Assembly (NCBI RefSeq): GCF_963678975.1
Contig: NC_089279.1
Location: forward strand, 33,919,297 to 33,983,296
From: Dysidea avara
Taxonomy: Eukaryota; Porifera; Demospongiae; Dictyoceratida; Dysideidae
Reading direction: 5' to 3'
Length of the DNA: 64,000 bases
The notes beneath the pieces are model-generated. The model made no database searches. It saw only the letters and a program-made list of their open reading frames with translations, and had not been told where the DNA came from. How positions within the stretch are numbered: position 1 is the first letter of the stretch; every line of letters begins with the position of its first letter. Positions 23,262 to 34,806 of the stretch are shown here, one piece after another. The translations under genes and the position numbers were made by a program.

Positions 23262-23550
23262 ATTTGTACCGTATAAAACGTTCGTCACGAACGGTATAGC
23301 TAGCTGAAGTATTCAAGAAAGGATAGATCTAGCCTGGTATAACCTGGATTCGTTAAAAAGTTCGCGCCTGGATTGTTGGGGTGAGCCAATATTTTCATTG
23401 CCAATGGTTCTATGTGTAATGTTAAACCCCCTACTTTGTACCATGAAGAAGGCCGTATTAAGCTGTTACATTTTACGTGAAAGTAGATGTCATGGTGGCC
23501 ATTCCTCCTAGAACCTGGAAAAGGTTTAAAAGTTATCTGACGCTCCATAA

Positions 23551-23908
23551 GGCCAATGAAATTTGATTAGCAGTTTCGCGTCATCGCCCGCATGCTTTTG
23601 ATACACCCGCATGGAATTTCATTATTGGTATTTCAGATTGAAATACTCTAATAGAGCAGTCACTTTTACTCTAATGGAGCAATGAGCTATACTCTAATGG
23701 AAAAATCACTTGTTATATGGATTAGTAACGTATTTTAGCTATTTAATGCAGGAGTAATCAATGTAGACTCGCTTTTTTGGCAGAAATCTTCATGTTTGGG
23801 ATGTGTGTTGTGGCTTTTAGAAAATAATGAATAATGAATAATAACCGCCCGCCCGCATCAAATTTTCAAAAATCTGAGCGAGAAACTGGTAATCAAGTTT
23901 CATTGGCC
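23551..23908. mobile_element. PIF/Harbinger-like MITE with TAA duplication
   Basis: GGCCAATGAAATTTGATTAG at the left and its near complement at the right, flanked by TAA on both sides (23548-23550 and 23909-23911). It contains the GC-rich CCGCCCGCCCGCAT block near the right end, as in the element at 57-426. Inside are three degenerate ACTCTAATAGAGCA units (about 23645-23710). Nothing is recognised between 23909 and 24161. Confidence 0.85.
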
Positions 23909-24406
23909 TAACAGAGCCTTGAAAACCTTCTTCCAGTGTAGACGCGTGTATCTTGCCAATAAATTTTTTTTTATTAAAAGTCGCTTAATTGTTGGATATG
24001 GCACCACAGTGAAAGCAGTTTAAAATGATCTTAGTGTCTTTTAAAAACTGGGCACATGCGGCATCCATGGCTTCAAACACTACACTGTGTCTCACTTTCA
24101 TTGCTAAACCCTCACTGTTTGGCCTACTGCAGCATCTCCACTCCACAGTGAAGGCCCTAATCAGGGGCGGATCTATGATTTATAAAAGGGGGGGCTAACT
24201 CAAGAATATTTTCTGCCTGTAGAGTATATATACTGCCTTTAGATTATAGGTATGGTTCTCTGAAGCATTTTGCTAATGGAAAGGTTTGGGTAGGTACAGA
24301 CAACCAAGTACATGATGCACCGCTCTCACAATTGCACAACACTGAATAGGTGCATGTTAGAATAATAATGTTGAAAGTGGAAAATTTTGGAATATGAACA
24401 ATACAA

Positions 24407-24655
24407 CAGGGGCGGATCTAGGATTTATAAAAGGGGGGGGGCTAATTCAAGGTACTAATCTCTTGGGTAGAGGTGTGCAAAGCACACTTCCCAGCATGCA
24501 AATCATGCTGGAACTAGGGGGGTCTCAGGGGCGGATCTAGGATTTATAAAAGGGGGGGGGGGGGCTACCTCAAGGTCTAATCTCTTGGGTAGAGGTGTGC
24601 AAAGCACACTTCCCAGCATGCTTTGCATGCTGGAACTAGGGGGGGTCTGGGGGCA

Positions 24656-24686
<31 letters not shown>

Positions 24687-26182
24687 CAGAAAATTTTTGA
24701 AAAATAGTTGCTAAAATACTGCAATTTGGAAACGTTTCCACATAAAATTCATAAAATTTTCTGCCTGTAGATATTTTATATACTGCCTTTAGATTATAGG
24801 TATGGCTCTCTGAAGCATTTTGCTCATGGAAAAGCTTGGGTAGGTACAGACAACCAAGTACATGATGCACCCCTCTCACAATTGCACAACACCGAATAGG
24901 TGCATGTTAAAATAATAATGTTGAAAGTGGAAAATGTTGAAATTTGAACAATACAAGATTGAATCTGAGAGCATTTTCAATGGAAATTGTGTACCTGAAT
25001 TAAGTATTGCAATACATATTAACTACACAAGTAGATGAATGAAGCCCTTTAAACAGACCAATGCACTTCATTGTATGTATAGGTGCAGGCAGATTTGGAA
25101 AAATTCCATAACAGAACCGACTACATGTTTCCAGTGAATGTTCTATTAGAGTAGTTAGCTGACTGCTCTATTAGAATATCTCGATCTTGTACACCTCCAA
25201 TGCTGATCCGGGTCCTTGTTGCATAAACTTTAGCATAAATCCACTGATAATACCTCGGAAAGATGTTTATAAGGTGGTTTTATGAGTATTTGTATTATTA
25301 GTGATCACATAATTATGCTAAGACAAAATTTCATTATAATACTCAGCATATTGATCAAGTAAAGCCTAAATATGAAGGGGGGGCTTCAGCCCCCAAAGCC
25401 CCCCCTGGATCCGCCCCTGGGTCTGGGGGCATGCCCCCCAGGAAAATTTAGAAATATAGATGCTAAAATACTGCAATTTGGAGACATTTCCACATAAAAT
25501 TTATAATGTTTTCTGCCTGTAGATGTTGTTATATACTGTCTTTAGATTATAGGTATGGCTCTCTAAAACATTTTGTTAATGGAAAAGTTTGGGTAGGTAC
25601 AGACAACCAAGTACATGATGCACCCCTCTCACAATTGCACAATACTGAATAGGTGCATGTTAGAATAATAATGTTGAAAGTGGAAAATTTTGAAATTTGA
25701 ACAATACAAGATTGAATCTGAGAGCATTTTCAATGGAAATTGTGTACCTGGATTAAGTATTGTCATACATATTAACTACACAAGTAGATGAATGAAGCCC
25801 TTTAAACAGACCAATGCACTTCATTGTATGTATAGGTGCAGGCAGATGTGGAAAAATTCCATAACAGAACCAACTATATGCTTCCAGTGAATGTTCTATT
25901 AGAGTAGTTAGCTGACTGCTCTATTAGAGTATCTTGATCTTGTACACCTCCAATGCTGATCTGGGTCCTTGTTGCATAAACTTTAGCATAAATTCACTGA
26001 TAATACCTTGGAAAGATGTTTATAAGGTGGTTTTATGAGTATTTGTATTATTAGTGATCATATAATTATGTTAAGACAAAATTTCATTATAATACTCAGT
26101 ATATTGATCAAGTAAAGACTAAAAGTGAAGGGGGGGGGGGGGCTTCAGCCCCCAAACCCCCCCCCCCCCGGATCCGCCCCTG
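24407..26182. mobile_element. Middle nested MITE
   Basis: CAGGGGCGGATCTAGG to CCGGATCCGCCCCTG, flanked by ATACAA on both sides (24401-24406 and 26183-26188). Uninterrupted family copies read GAACAATACAAGATTG at this point, so the target is known. Its own sequence is about 880 bp. Confidence 0.92.
24526..25419. mobile_element. Innermost nested MITE, 894 bp
   Basis: Complete copy with CAGGGGCGGATCTAGG and CTGGATCCGCCCCTG ends. GGTCT flanks both sides (24521-24525 and 25420-25424), in a target string GGGGTCTGGGGGCATG shared by the family. Contains a 28-base C run at 24660-24687. Non-coding; the Gly-rich minus frame comes from the homopolymer. Confidence 0.92.
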
Positions 26183-26657
26183 ATACAAGATTGAATCTGA
26201 GCACATTTTCAATGGAAATTGTGTACCTGAATTAAGTATTGCCATACATATTAACTACACAAGTGGATGAATGAAGTCCTTTAAACAGACCAATGCACTT
26301 CATTGTATGTATAGATGCAGGCAGATTTGGAAAAATTTCATAACAGAACCAACTACATGTTTCTAGTGAATGTTCTATTAGAGTAGTTAGCTGACTGCTC
26401 TATTAGAGTATCTCGATCTTGTACACCTCCAATGCTGATCCAGGCCCTTGTTGCATAAAATTTAGCATAAATCCACTGATAATACCTTGGAAAGATGTTT
26501 ATAAGGTGGTTTTATGAGTATTTGTATTATTAGTGATCACATAATTATGCTAAGACAAAATTTCATTATAATTCTCAGCATATTGATCAAGTAAAGCCTA
26601 AATATGATGGGGGGGGCTTCAGCCGCCAAAGCCCCCCCCCCCCTGGATCCGCTCCTG

Positions 26658-27714
26658 TAATTTACCTCAATTAAGCAGTTATTTAGCATCGCAGGAAAAG
26701 AATTTAAACTTGAGCGTAGTAGATTTATATTGATTTTAAAAATTTGAATGATTATTATGTATAGTGCAATAGTTCTGTGAATATAAAAACCTATCTTGCA
26801 TGTTTGTGCCTCAAGCTTTAGGTATTATGCATGACTGCTTAAATTTCACTATAGAAAACTGTACTGTGCTTGTGCTTTACTCGAGTACTTCTAGCATGCA
26901 CTTGCATGCACTTTACTTAAGTACTCTCGTGATTTCAGTTGAAGTACTTGTACTTCAGAAACTCAAAAGTACTTGGCCCAATGTCTGCTTTCAATGTCAT
27001 ATTATAGTCACTAATGCTGCACAATGTTTGTGAGAATAGCGCATGTTCCAATACTTAACAAGGTTTATCTGATCAACTTATTTGACTAGACAACCTATAT
27101 GCATACTCCAGTCCACACTTATCTAAATGCATGTGTCACTACAGTATGTCATTGGAGTGTAGGCTGGTAGTGAACTGCAAGAAAATTAACTCCTCCATTG
27201 AATATTTTTTGTGAGATTACTTTGCTACTTAGTAACTGAAATATGTACTCCTGTAACTAATCCCTATATCACTGAAAAGTGATAACTTCACACAGTGAAA
27301 ATAAATACTTCCTAAGTGAATTGATTTCATATGTATGCACATTTTGTGAAAAGCATTGAGACAACAAATTTTGCAGTTGTACTAATCCCTATTCTCAAAA
27401 TGGTAAGGACCACTTCTTCATGCATGTGCAGGAATACTTTTGCAACAAAAAGTTAACATTTCTGAACATCAGAAATCTAGACGCTGTTATAAACCTTTAA
27501 GCCATTATGACCGGTATTGCATGCTTGCAGTAATGAGTGACATTCATGCAACTGCAATATAATCATACACTTTGACTAAGGTATGGTGAGTAAGAAATCA
27601 TGTCTTCTATCAGTGATAATGACTAATTTTTTGCTACACAGGGAAAATAATATTGTAAAATGTCAGCTGAGTAGCAGTTTCTTCTTTAAGCGATTTTTAT
27701 ATGCAAAGAATGAA
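26658..27714. other. No intact gene; possible decayed ligand upstream DNA
   Basis: Around 27060-27300, strings such as GACTAGACAACCTATATGCAT and ACTCCTGTAACTAATCCCTA loosely resemble the duplicated upstream block of the TGF-beta gene. A ligand exon 1 remnant begins just downstream, so this may be the upstream part of that dead copy. The 77-residue frame at 26800-27033 shows no family features. Confidence 0.35.
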
Positions 27715-28340
27715 TGAGTTAACAAAATGATGAAGTTCTCATAGTACTTACCATCAGTCATTTTACAGTTGTGATATGATATAGCTAGTCATGGTATGAA
27801 CCAGCGTTGAAACCAGGTCGGGTCATCCTGGTCACATTTTCTCCAGGTCATCCTGGTCTTACCCGGTTAAAATTTATCCGGGTCTGACCCGGATTGGATC
27901 ACGTGAGAAATTAAATTGTTCGTTTGACGACGTGGAAACTTATAAACGCTATCGCGTAGCTCTTTCGTGAGCCACGCCCACTTATTGCATTACCAACATA
28001 CGCTCAGCCACGCCCATTTGTTAGTAAGTGTAATATGTAGCACGAAACTGAGGGTATCTATGGTGAGGGGTAGCTATTGTCAGTAGGTGAAGACCTTTTT
28101 TTTTATTATTATTGGTCTTCAACCTACAGCTAGGCTGAAGTTGCAATATTTACTCAACACGAATCGAACACTCAAAATGTAGACTCGTTCGCTTGCTCGA
28201 GACTAGCCGAAACATGTCTCGGCTTTAATTAATCCGGGTCAATCCGGGTCAGCAGTAGTGACCCGGTTTCAATGTTGGTATGAACATATAGAACCAAGCA
28301 AAGGGTTAACTACAGCTTGAAAGTTAAAAAGAACAACTAG
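27715..28340 (+). pseudogene. Third TGF-beta ligand remnant, split by a hAT MITE
   Basis: GAGTTAACAAAATGATGAAG and ACCATCAGTCATTTTACAGT (27713-27772) match the leader, start codon and signal peptide of the ligand gene. After the MITE at 27802-28277, GGGTTAACTACAGCTTGAAAG (28309-28329) matches the NYGLKV coding stretch of exon 2. Most of the gene is deleted. Confidence 0.7.
27802..28277. mobile_element. hAT MITE, 476 bp
   Basis: Ends CAGCGTTGAAACC and GGTTTCAATGTTG with a perfect 8-bp duplication GTATGAAC (27794-27801 and 28278-28285), the hAT length. Inner sequence is rich in GACCCGG and CCGGGTC repeats. It carries the GAGGGTATCTATGGTGAGG module at 28047-28145, which also occurs in two unrelated MITEs of this window. 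Confidence 0.92.
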
Positions 28341-28374
28341 CTTCAGTACTGGTCACTGTAAAGTGTTAATTATA

Positions 28375-28620
28375 CAACCAAGTACTAAAGATAATACGAA
28401 CTGCAGTTAAAATTACGTCATTAATAATGCCGGAATGAATAAATAAATAAATAAATAATTAATAAATAATAATGTTTGAGAAAACTACAAGGCCTAAGGC
28501 TTCGCACTCACCGGGAATAGACTCCATGTTGTATGAAGAGATAATCGTATAATGGGTGAATGTTTCCGTGGAGGTGATAGAAATGGTACGACAATTCTAT
28601 TTAATGCCAATCAAAACAGC
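28375..28620. repeat. Dispersed repeat, copy 1 (second copy at 41885)
   Basis: TTAAAATTACGTCATTAATAATG, an AATA microsatellite, then AATGTTTGAGAAA and ACTACAAGGCCTA match 41925-41995; weaker similarity continues to about 28560. A SINE or LINE end is possible. No promoter boxes were recognised. Confidence 0.6.
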
Positions 28621-28644
28621 ACGTGATATACCTGTTGTATACCA

Positions 28645-28745
28645 TAATATGCGTATTTTGTACCATACGCGTATGGTACATACCATATGCGTATACGCGT
28701 ACGGTACAACCATACGCGTATGGTACGGAAAATCGTACCATCTGA
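28645..28745. repeat. TACCATACGCGTATGGTA palindrome cluster
   Basis: Four tandem variants of the palindrome ACCATACGCGTATGGT, ending CGGAAAATCGTACC. The same motif fills the TIRs of the SWIM element (6795-6890 and 9285-9345) and recurs at 34739-34800; a related GGTACAAAATACGCA string recurs at 39266-39310. Confidence 0.7.
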
Positions 28746-29193
28746 GTATAGCTAGCTAACCTGGTATACGTATAATATCAAGCAGAAGGTTTTTGCACTG
28801 CCGTACCTATTGACTACGCCTGATGGCACTCTGCTTTCATTTCCCATTCGGGGAGGGGGGAGGAGCTAGTCTTTCTGTTCAGTGAAGATCGAGATACTCT
28901 AATAGAGCAATCATAATTTTTTTAATTTTTTTTTTTAAGATACTAAGACAATGATAACATAAATAAACACTTAAACAGTGGGCAGAGAGGCAAACTCTGC
29001 CCAGTCCTGGCATGATGGTATTGTTTCTAGTCCTGGGATGATGGTATTGTTGCCATTAGCTATTATTATAATTGAAATTTGAAGTTTGAAGTTTGATCTT
29101 CTAAAGCATTATTTAGGACAAAAGACATTGATTTCTTTTAGGCTGTAGAATTGTGCTAGCATATTGATATTCACAATTTTTCAATGAATATAA

Positions 29194-30123
29194 CTGGAAT
29201 GTCCACACTGTGGTGAGGCTTGTCTCTCAGAAAGTAAGGCTGTCCAATGTGACTTGTGTGGAATATGGGTTCACGCTGTATGTGAGGGCATTTCAAATGA
29301 ATTATATGATAAGTTCAATGATGTGTGTGCAAATGTTAGTAGCTTGTCATATTATTGTGAGGCTAATCATTGCAACAGCCGTATTAAACAACTTGTTCAT
29401 GCCCACTACGCCAACGTTGACCAGCAGGTCGACCTCCCTTCTGTAAGAACATTACAAGCTGAACAAGCTAATTTACACCGGTTAATTTCTGAAGTGTCCA
29501 CGAAAGTTGACAACTTAAAATCTAGAAATGATGTTCTATATAGTGAAGTTGAGACAGCTTCAGAATTAGTCAGTCCACCTATCATACAAACTGAGTCACC
29601 AGCATCAACGTTCCTTACGGTTGCTAAAGAGTTAGATGACAGAGAACGCAGAAGGAATAATGTGATAATTTACAACCTACCCGAAACAAGTCCATCACAG
29701 GATAAGAAATGGTTTGTGGACCTCTGCAAAACTGTCTTTGATATTGGCATAAAAGTTACCAAGATCCTGCGATTGGGCAAGCCTGCTGAAGAAAAGGCTA
29801 GACCACTACTTATTGTTTTGGATAATTTGTCTCACAATGAATTTATAGTTTCCCACTCCTACTACCTCCGACGTCACTCCCAGTATACGAATATCTATGT
29901 CTCTACTGACATGACCAAATTTCAGCGTGAGAAGCACAAGAAACTAGTACAACAGCTAAAGCAAAGGAGAGAAAGGGGTGAGAAATATTTAATAATATTT
30001 AATGGTGAAATTGTGCTTAGAAGAGATCGTAACCCAAAACACGGAACTCAGCCAATGTTACAACCAGTTCTACAGCAATCAGTAACCCCAATCATGCTTG
30101 ATCTTAATGAGGAGTGTACCTGA
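29194..30123 (+). CDS. LINE ORF1 protein: PHD-type finger, coiled coil, RNA-binding domain
   Basis: Nucleic-acid-binding protein of the LINE, expected to form a ribonucleoprotein with its RNA. From 29200 the frame encodes a PHD-like zinc finger: CPHCG, a CDLCG pair, WVHAVC, then a Cys near YYCEANHC. A coiled-coil segment follows (LQAEQANLHRLISEVSTKVD), then RRNNVIIYNLPE and a basic domain with LRLGKP and STDMTKFQREKHKKL, as in esterase-free LINE ORF1 proteins with an RRM-like fold. The frame is open only from 29194, just after TAA at 29191. The codon there is CTG before GAA TGT CCA, so an ancestral ATG start may have mutated. The stop overlaps the ORF2 start by 17 bases. Confidence 0.8.
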   Translation: MECPHCGEACLSESKAVQCDLCGIWVHAVCEGISNELYDKFNDVCANVSSLSYYCEANHCNSRIKQLVHAHYANVDQQVDLPSVRTLQAEQANLHRLISEVSTKVDNLKSRNDVLYSEVETASELVSPPIIQTESPASTFLTVAKELDDRERRRNNVIIYNLPETSPSQDKKWFVDLCKTVFDIGIKVTKILRLGKPAEEKARPLLIVLDNLSHNEFIVSHSYYLRRHSQYTNIYVSTDMTKFQREKHKKLVQQLKQRRERGEKYLIIFNGEIVLRRDRNPKHGTQPMLQPVLQQSVTPIMLDLNEECT

Positions 30124-33100
30124 CAGAGGTCAAATTAGAGAGGATATTTTTGATAACCCTAATTTAAGCCAAATTTTTGTTAGCAACTTTTTTAATCAAA
30201 CTGATAATTGTCTACTTTCAGATGATGACACTATTATTAGTGACTCGGATACTCAGTTTAGTAATCCTGATACATTGTATAGTGAACTTAGTAGTACTTC
30301 TTTAGAAGATAACAGTGACCTTGACTCGTCTGACCTAGTGGATTCTGACCATCAAAGTAACTTAAACTCTAACAATTCCTTGAATCTTTTGCTGATTAAT
30401 TTACAAAGTATTTTGAGTAAAAAAGAAAATTTTTGGGAGACGCTAGACGATCATACCCCTGACATTGTGATTGGTTGCGAGACCTGGCTTAATTCATCAA
30501 TCCTTGATAATGAAATTATGCCCAAGAGCTATAAACTGTACCGAAAAGATCGTGAAGATGGGTATGGTGGAGTGCTGATTGGTATTAGCACTACCTTATC
30601 CAGCAAACCTGTTGATATTGGTACACCTTGTGAAGTGTGTGCTATCAGTTTGCAGCTGTCTCATGGTCAGGAACTTATTATAATTGGTGCGTATAGACCC
30701 CCTAGCAGAGGTGTTGAATATCAGCAAAATCTATGTAAAAGTATTTGTGACATTACAGCATCACGACCCAACTCGTTTATTTTCTGTGCTGGTGACTTTA
30801 ATGTACCAGACATAGAGTGGACCAGTCATTCTATCGTTTCGCACAGATACCCATTGGATATTAATCAACAAACTCTCAAAATGGTAGATGACTGTTATTT
30901 TACCCAACTAGTGAGTACTCCCACTAGAAATGAAAACATTCTTGATATCTTTTTCACTAATAGACCATCTCTTATTAACTATTGTAAAGTTATACCTGGC
31001 ATTAGTGACCATGAAGCTGTCTTGACCTCTTTTATGACACAGGTAGTTTACCACAAAGGAAGTGAGCGTAAGCGTTATTTATGGAACAGGGTCGATTTCC
31101 AAGAGATGAGTATTGAGATGACAAGGTTCACTGCATGGTTCACTGATCATTTTTGTGTTGATACTCCAATTGAACACTTATGGTTTCATATTAAATCTAT
31201 GCTCTTAAACCTGCTAGATAAGTACGTCCCATCAAAAATGGTGACAAATAGTAACAGACAGCCTTGGGTTAATCGCCATATTAAGCAACTTGGTAGACGG
31301 AAGAAAAAGTGCTACAAAAGAGCTAAAGTAAGTAATTCACCATCAGACTGGCTACATTATAAATCATTTAAAAAGGAGATGCAGAGAGAATGCAGAAATG
31401 CATGTAATTCTTACATGACTCGATCACTGTTTAACCCATTTAGAAGTGGAAGAAAGAAGAATTTTTTTCCGTTACATTAAATCTCTCCGTGAAGATAATT
31501 GTGGTGTGCCTATGTTACAGAACAAAGGGGTTACATATACTGATAATTTGGATAAAGCAGAAGTATTAAATAAACGTTTTGCCTTAGTGTTTACTCATGA
31601 TAATGATTCACCAGCTCCACACCTGGGTCCTAGCCCATACCCTGATCTTCCACTATTTGAAACATCTATTGAAGAAGTATATACCCTATTGACACAAATC
31701 GATCCTTTCAAGGCTACAGGTCCAGATGGTATCCCTCCCAAGCTATTGAAAGAGATGGCATTTGAATTATCTCCTAGTTTAACATTGCTGTTTAATTCAT
31801 CATTGAAACAAGGAGGGATTCCACACGACTGGAAAATAGCCTCTGTGACCCCTATATTTAAGAAGGGCAATCGTAGTAACCCTACAAACTATAGGCCAGT
31901 TTCATTAACATCTCTGTGTTGCAAAACTCTGGAACGAATAGTACACACTAATATTATGGAACATCTGAATAGTCTGAATATACTCTCAAAGTGTCAATAC
32001 GGTTTTCGTGCCAAACACTCTACTGAGCTACAATTGTTACACACAGTTCATGACTTAGTGTCAAACCTTAACCAGAAAACTCAAACTGATGCCATCTTAC
32101 TTCACCTATCTAAGGCATTTGATAAGGTGTTACATCGTTATCTCCTACATAAGTTGCAGCATTATGGAATACGTCATGAGATCTTAGAATGGACTTCATC
32201 CTTTTTGAGCAGCCGCACTCAATATGTTACTTGTAATGGTTCTCAATCATCACCCATCGATGTTATTAGTGGAGTGCCCCAGGGCACTGTCCTCGGACCC
32301 TTATTATTCTTAGTTTACATTAATGACTTACCTGATTGTGTATCATCTTCTTGTGGCTTGTTTGCTGATGATTGTCTGCTCTATAGACCAATACATACTA
32401 CAGATGATAGTCATTTCTTACAGGAGGATTTGTTACGAATTGAAGAGTGGGCTAATAAATGGATGATGACATTTAACACAGATAAATGTGAAGTATTACA
32501 ATTTACTTTAAGTAATCCAAAACCCACAAGCTATTTCCTGTACAATAATCAACTAAGAATGGTTAGTCACGCAAAATACCTTGGTGTGATATTGGACTCT
32601 AGGATGAACTTTAACAAACATATTACCACTATTTGCAGAAAAGCTAATAGTGTATTGGCGCTTCTTAAGCGTAATCTATATCATTGTAATTCTCAAATAC
32701 AAAGCCAAGCCTATTTCTTGTATGTGAGACCAATACTAGAATACGCATCAATAGTTTGGGCACCATATACTAAGACTAACATTGAGAAGCTTGAAAGTGT
32801 TCAGCGACGTGCTGCCAGATTTGTGGTGTCTGATTATGATTTTTCAAGTAGTGTTACCAGTATCCTGAATGAGCTTAAATGGTGTAGCTTGGAGGTTAGA
32901 AGACAAGTAAGTAGACTGATGATGTTTAATAAGATATTGCAAGGTTCTGTCGCACTAGAACTACCTTATGAGATATCTCTCATCGACACTGTTACTAGAG
33001 GGTACAATAGAAGATATCAAACACCCTTTTCAAGAATTGATATACACAAATTCAGTTTCTTCCCAGCTACTGTCAGATTGTGGAATAGTTCACCTGACTC

Positions 33101-33167
33101 AGTTGTTAATTTGGATTCCTTTGAAGCATTCCGTAGATCTGCTACTGATTTCTTAAACAAATTATAA
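30107..33167 (+). pseudogene. LINE ORF2: AP endonuclease and reverse transcriptase, two lesions
   Basis: The start ATG at 30107 overlaps the ORF1 stop (ATGAGGAGTGTACCTGA). Endonuclease motifs appear in order: INLQSILSK, ETWL, DGYGGVLIG, YRPP, GDFNVPDIEW and GISDHEAV. The frame shifts at a run of seven Ts (31460-31466); six Ts would join the endonuclease half to FFRYIKSL. The reverse transcriptase half has GPDGIPPKLL, NYRPVSLTS, YGFRAKHST, SGVPQGTVLGP and an intact FADD at 32361-32372. Motif A reads LLHLSKAFDKV; the His codon CAC at 32103-32105 replaces the expected catalytic Asp. The C-terminal RPILEYASIVWAPYTK and RRAARFV stretch is typical of CR1-like elements. Both changes should abolish activity. 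Confidence 0.88.
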
Positions 33168-33280
33168 TTATAATTCTTTTTATACTTAATTAACTACTTA
33201 ACTACTTAACTTAACTACATACTATATTGCACGTATACTCTTTCAGAGTCCTGCAATTATAATAATAATAATAATAATGC

Positions 33281-34738
33281 ATAGTGATATAAACACTAAG
33301 CCAGTAGAGGTATAGCATTGTAGCTAAATATAAACATAAGATTTTGATATAATTATCCATATACCGCATTCTGATTGGTTACAACATAGCAACCATATTA
33401 AATAATTTGCATCCATTGGCAAATGGAGCCAATTTTTTCAGGCATAGCTATATATTTTTTTCATTAAATATTTTATTCCATTGTTGCTACATATAATCTA
33501 TTGTTTACCTTTAATTTGTTAGTACACTATATAGCTTCCACTTAAAAATGGATATTTATGCCTGGTGGCACTAAAGGTGTGTTGAGCAGACAATTTTAAT
33601 CATATTAGCTCTAGAAGTATGCAATATAATGATTGCTCAGACAGAGGAAGACCTGGAGAATGCTGATACAATAACATTGAGGGAGGTAGCAAAGAGATTA
33701 TAACTGTAGAGAAAGTAATGTTTTTAGTTTGCAAATTAATGTAAATCTGCATGGCTGTAGCTTATAGCAATATTAGACATGCTATACTCTAAGACTGATG
33801 TGCATAGTAATTAATTGTGCAATAATTTTTTTTAAAACTGTAGTTCGCTGAATCTTTGCTATTGAATGAGGCATGTGCATTGCCTACTGAGATGAAGTAG
33901 GAAAACATAACATGGCAGAGATTTTATGGTGAGTTTATGAGTTCTAATGTATAGTTCAGTAATGAATGTATATTAAGTAGCATTGTTTAATTGTTAAGTG
34001 CGTTGTATAGCTACTCGCTACTTACTGTCATACTTGTGGATGGGAAGTCAATGTGTTTAGCTACTCTTATCTGAATGTACTCTCTAAAGTTAACAACATC
34101 CACATTAATTTTGTGCTGTAGGTCCAGTGTGATGAATATACTATTTACAGTATGTATAAACAAGAAAAGTACGTAAACAAAAAATTGGATCCTCAAAAGA
34201 AGAAGAGTGCAAATAATGCAAATATAGTGAGGAGCCATGTTGCACAACTGATGACACTTATAATTACGAAGTTCATTTTTCCAGTTATTAGCTTTGCATA
34301 AGCAGTATATGTATAATTCAGTTAGAACTTACTAGCTACCATGCATGTTGTAATTGCTCTCCTTGCTTATTTACCCAATTCTGTTGTAAATTGTCAGTTA
34401 TCCACACTTATAATTGAGTATATAAGACCATCTGCATACTTCTGATAGCTATAAAGTAGCATACATACACAGTACCATTTATGTAAAGTTCTGCAGACAA
34501 AGTGAGATCATGTACATAAGATTTAGGTACATTAGTATAGGACTATACTGGGAAATACATGAGAAATGCATGGGCATGGCAAGGATAGAATGCATGTGTG
34601 TGCTGATAAATAAATTTATAGTTACAGCTCAGTAGTAAGCAAATTATTGTGTTGCGTTCTAAGTTTGCTCAGCTAGAAATGCTTGTAAAGACAGCCTATT
34701 GTAACTAGGTGATGGCAAGGCTAGAAGACACTGCATAA
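33281..34738. other. No gene seen
   Basis: About 1.5 kb of AT-rich sequence with no supported reading frame, inverted repeat or array. It could be unique host DNA. Confidence 0.5.
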
Positions 34739-34806
34739 TACGCATATGGTACGTACCATACGCGTATGCATGTCTATACCGTACGCGTATGGTACGGAAA
34801 ATCGTA
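34739..34806. repeat. ACGCGTATGG palindrome cluster next to the second MULE-like copy
   Basis: Three variants of TACCATACGCGTATGG followed by CGGAAAATCGTA, as at 28720-28745. The MULE-like element starts at 34807, so it probably inserted into this repeat. Confidence 0.55.

Larger units (their letters stand above)
19084..23265 (+). mobile_element. Composite repeat B (head, minisatellite, palindrome), uninterrupted
   Basis: The head at 19084-19890 starts AATCAAGACACACGGTAG (palindrome GACACAC...GTGTGTC) and contains two related modules of about 190 bp, each beginning near a CAGGGTAAAC or CAGGCAAACC string. It ends GATCGAGATACTCTAATAG. The 31-bp array (19900-22700), a hairpin (22874-22904) and a long palindrome (22928-23261) follow in the same order as in composite repeat A. 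Total about 4.2 kb. No protein of known kind is encoded. It serves as the empty-site reference for the two insertions in copy A. Confidence 0.75.
24162..26657. mobile_element. Outermost of three self-nested MITEs
   Basis: Starts CAGGGGCGGATCTATG and ends CCTGGATCCGCTCCTG. Its own sequence is 24162-24406 plus 26183-26657 (about 720 bp). The rest is a second copy of the same family. Each copy has G runs after the left end, C runs before the right end, and an internal inverted piece with CTCTATTAGAGTAT. Confidence 0.9.
28930..33280 (+). mobile_element. Nearly full-length CR1-like LINE
   Basis: Two overlapping ORFs (29194-30123 and 30107-33167), an AT-rich 3' UTR and a terminal (AAT)n tail at 33257-33278. 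An apurinic-type endonuclease, a reverse transcriptase and microsatellite-tailed 3' end fit the CR1/L2/Jockey group. The left boundary is not sharp; GTCCTGGCATGATGGTATTG is tandemly repeated in the leader near 29005-29055. No target duplication was found. Confidence 0.88.

Noticed and set aside
24503-24879. Glycine-run frames on the minus strand
   Set aside because: Produced by a long C homopolymer at the junction of nested MITEs.
26800-27033. 77-residue frame
   Set aside because: No homologous motif, signal peptide or splice context; composition like the surrounding DNA.
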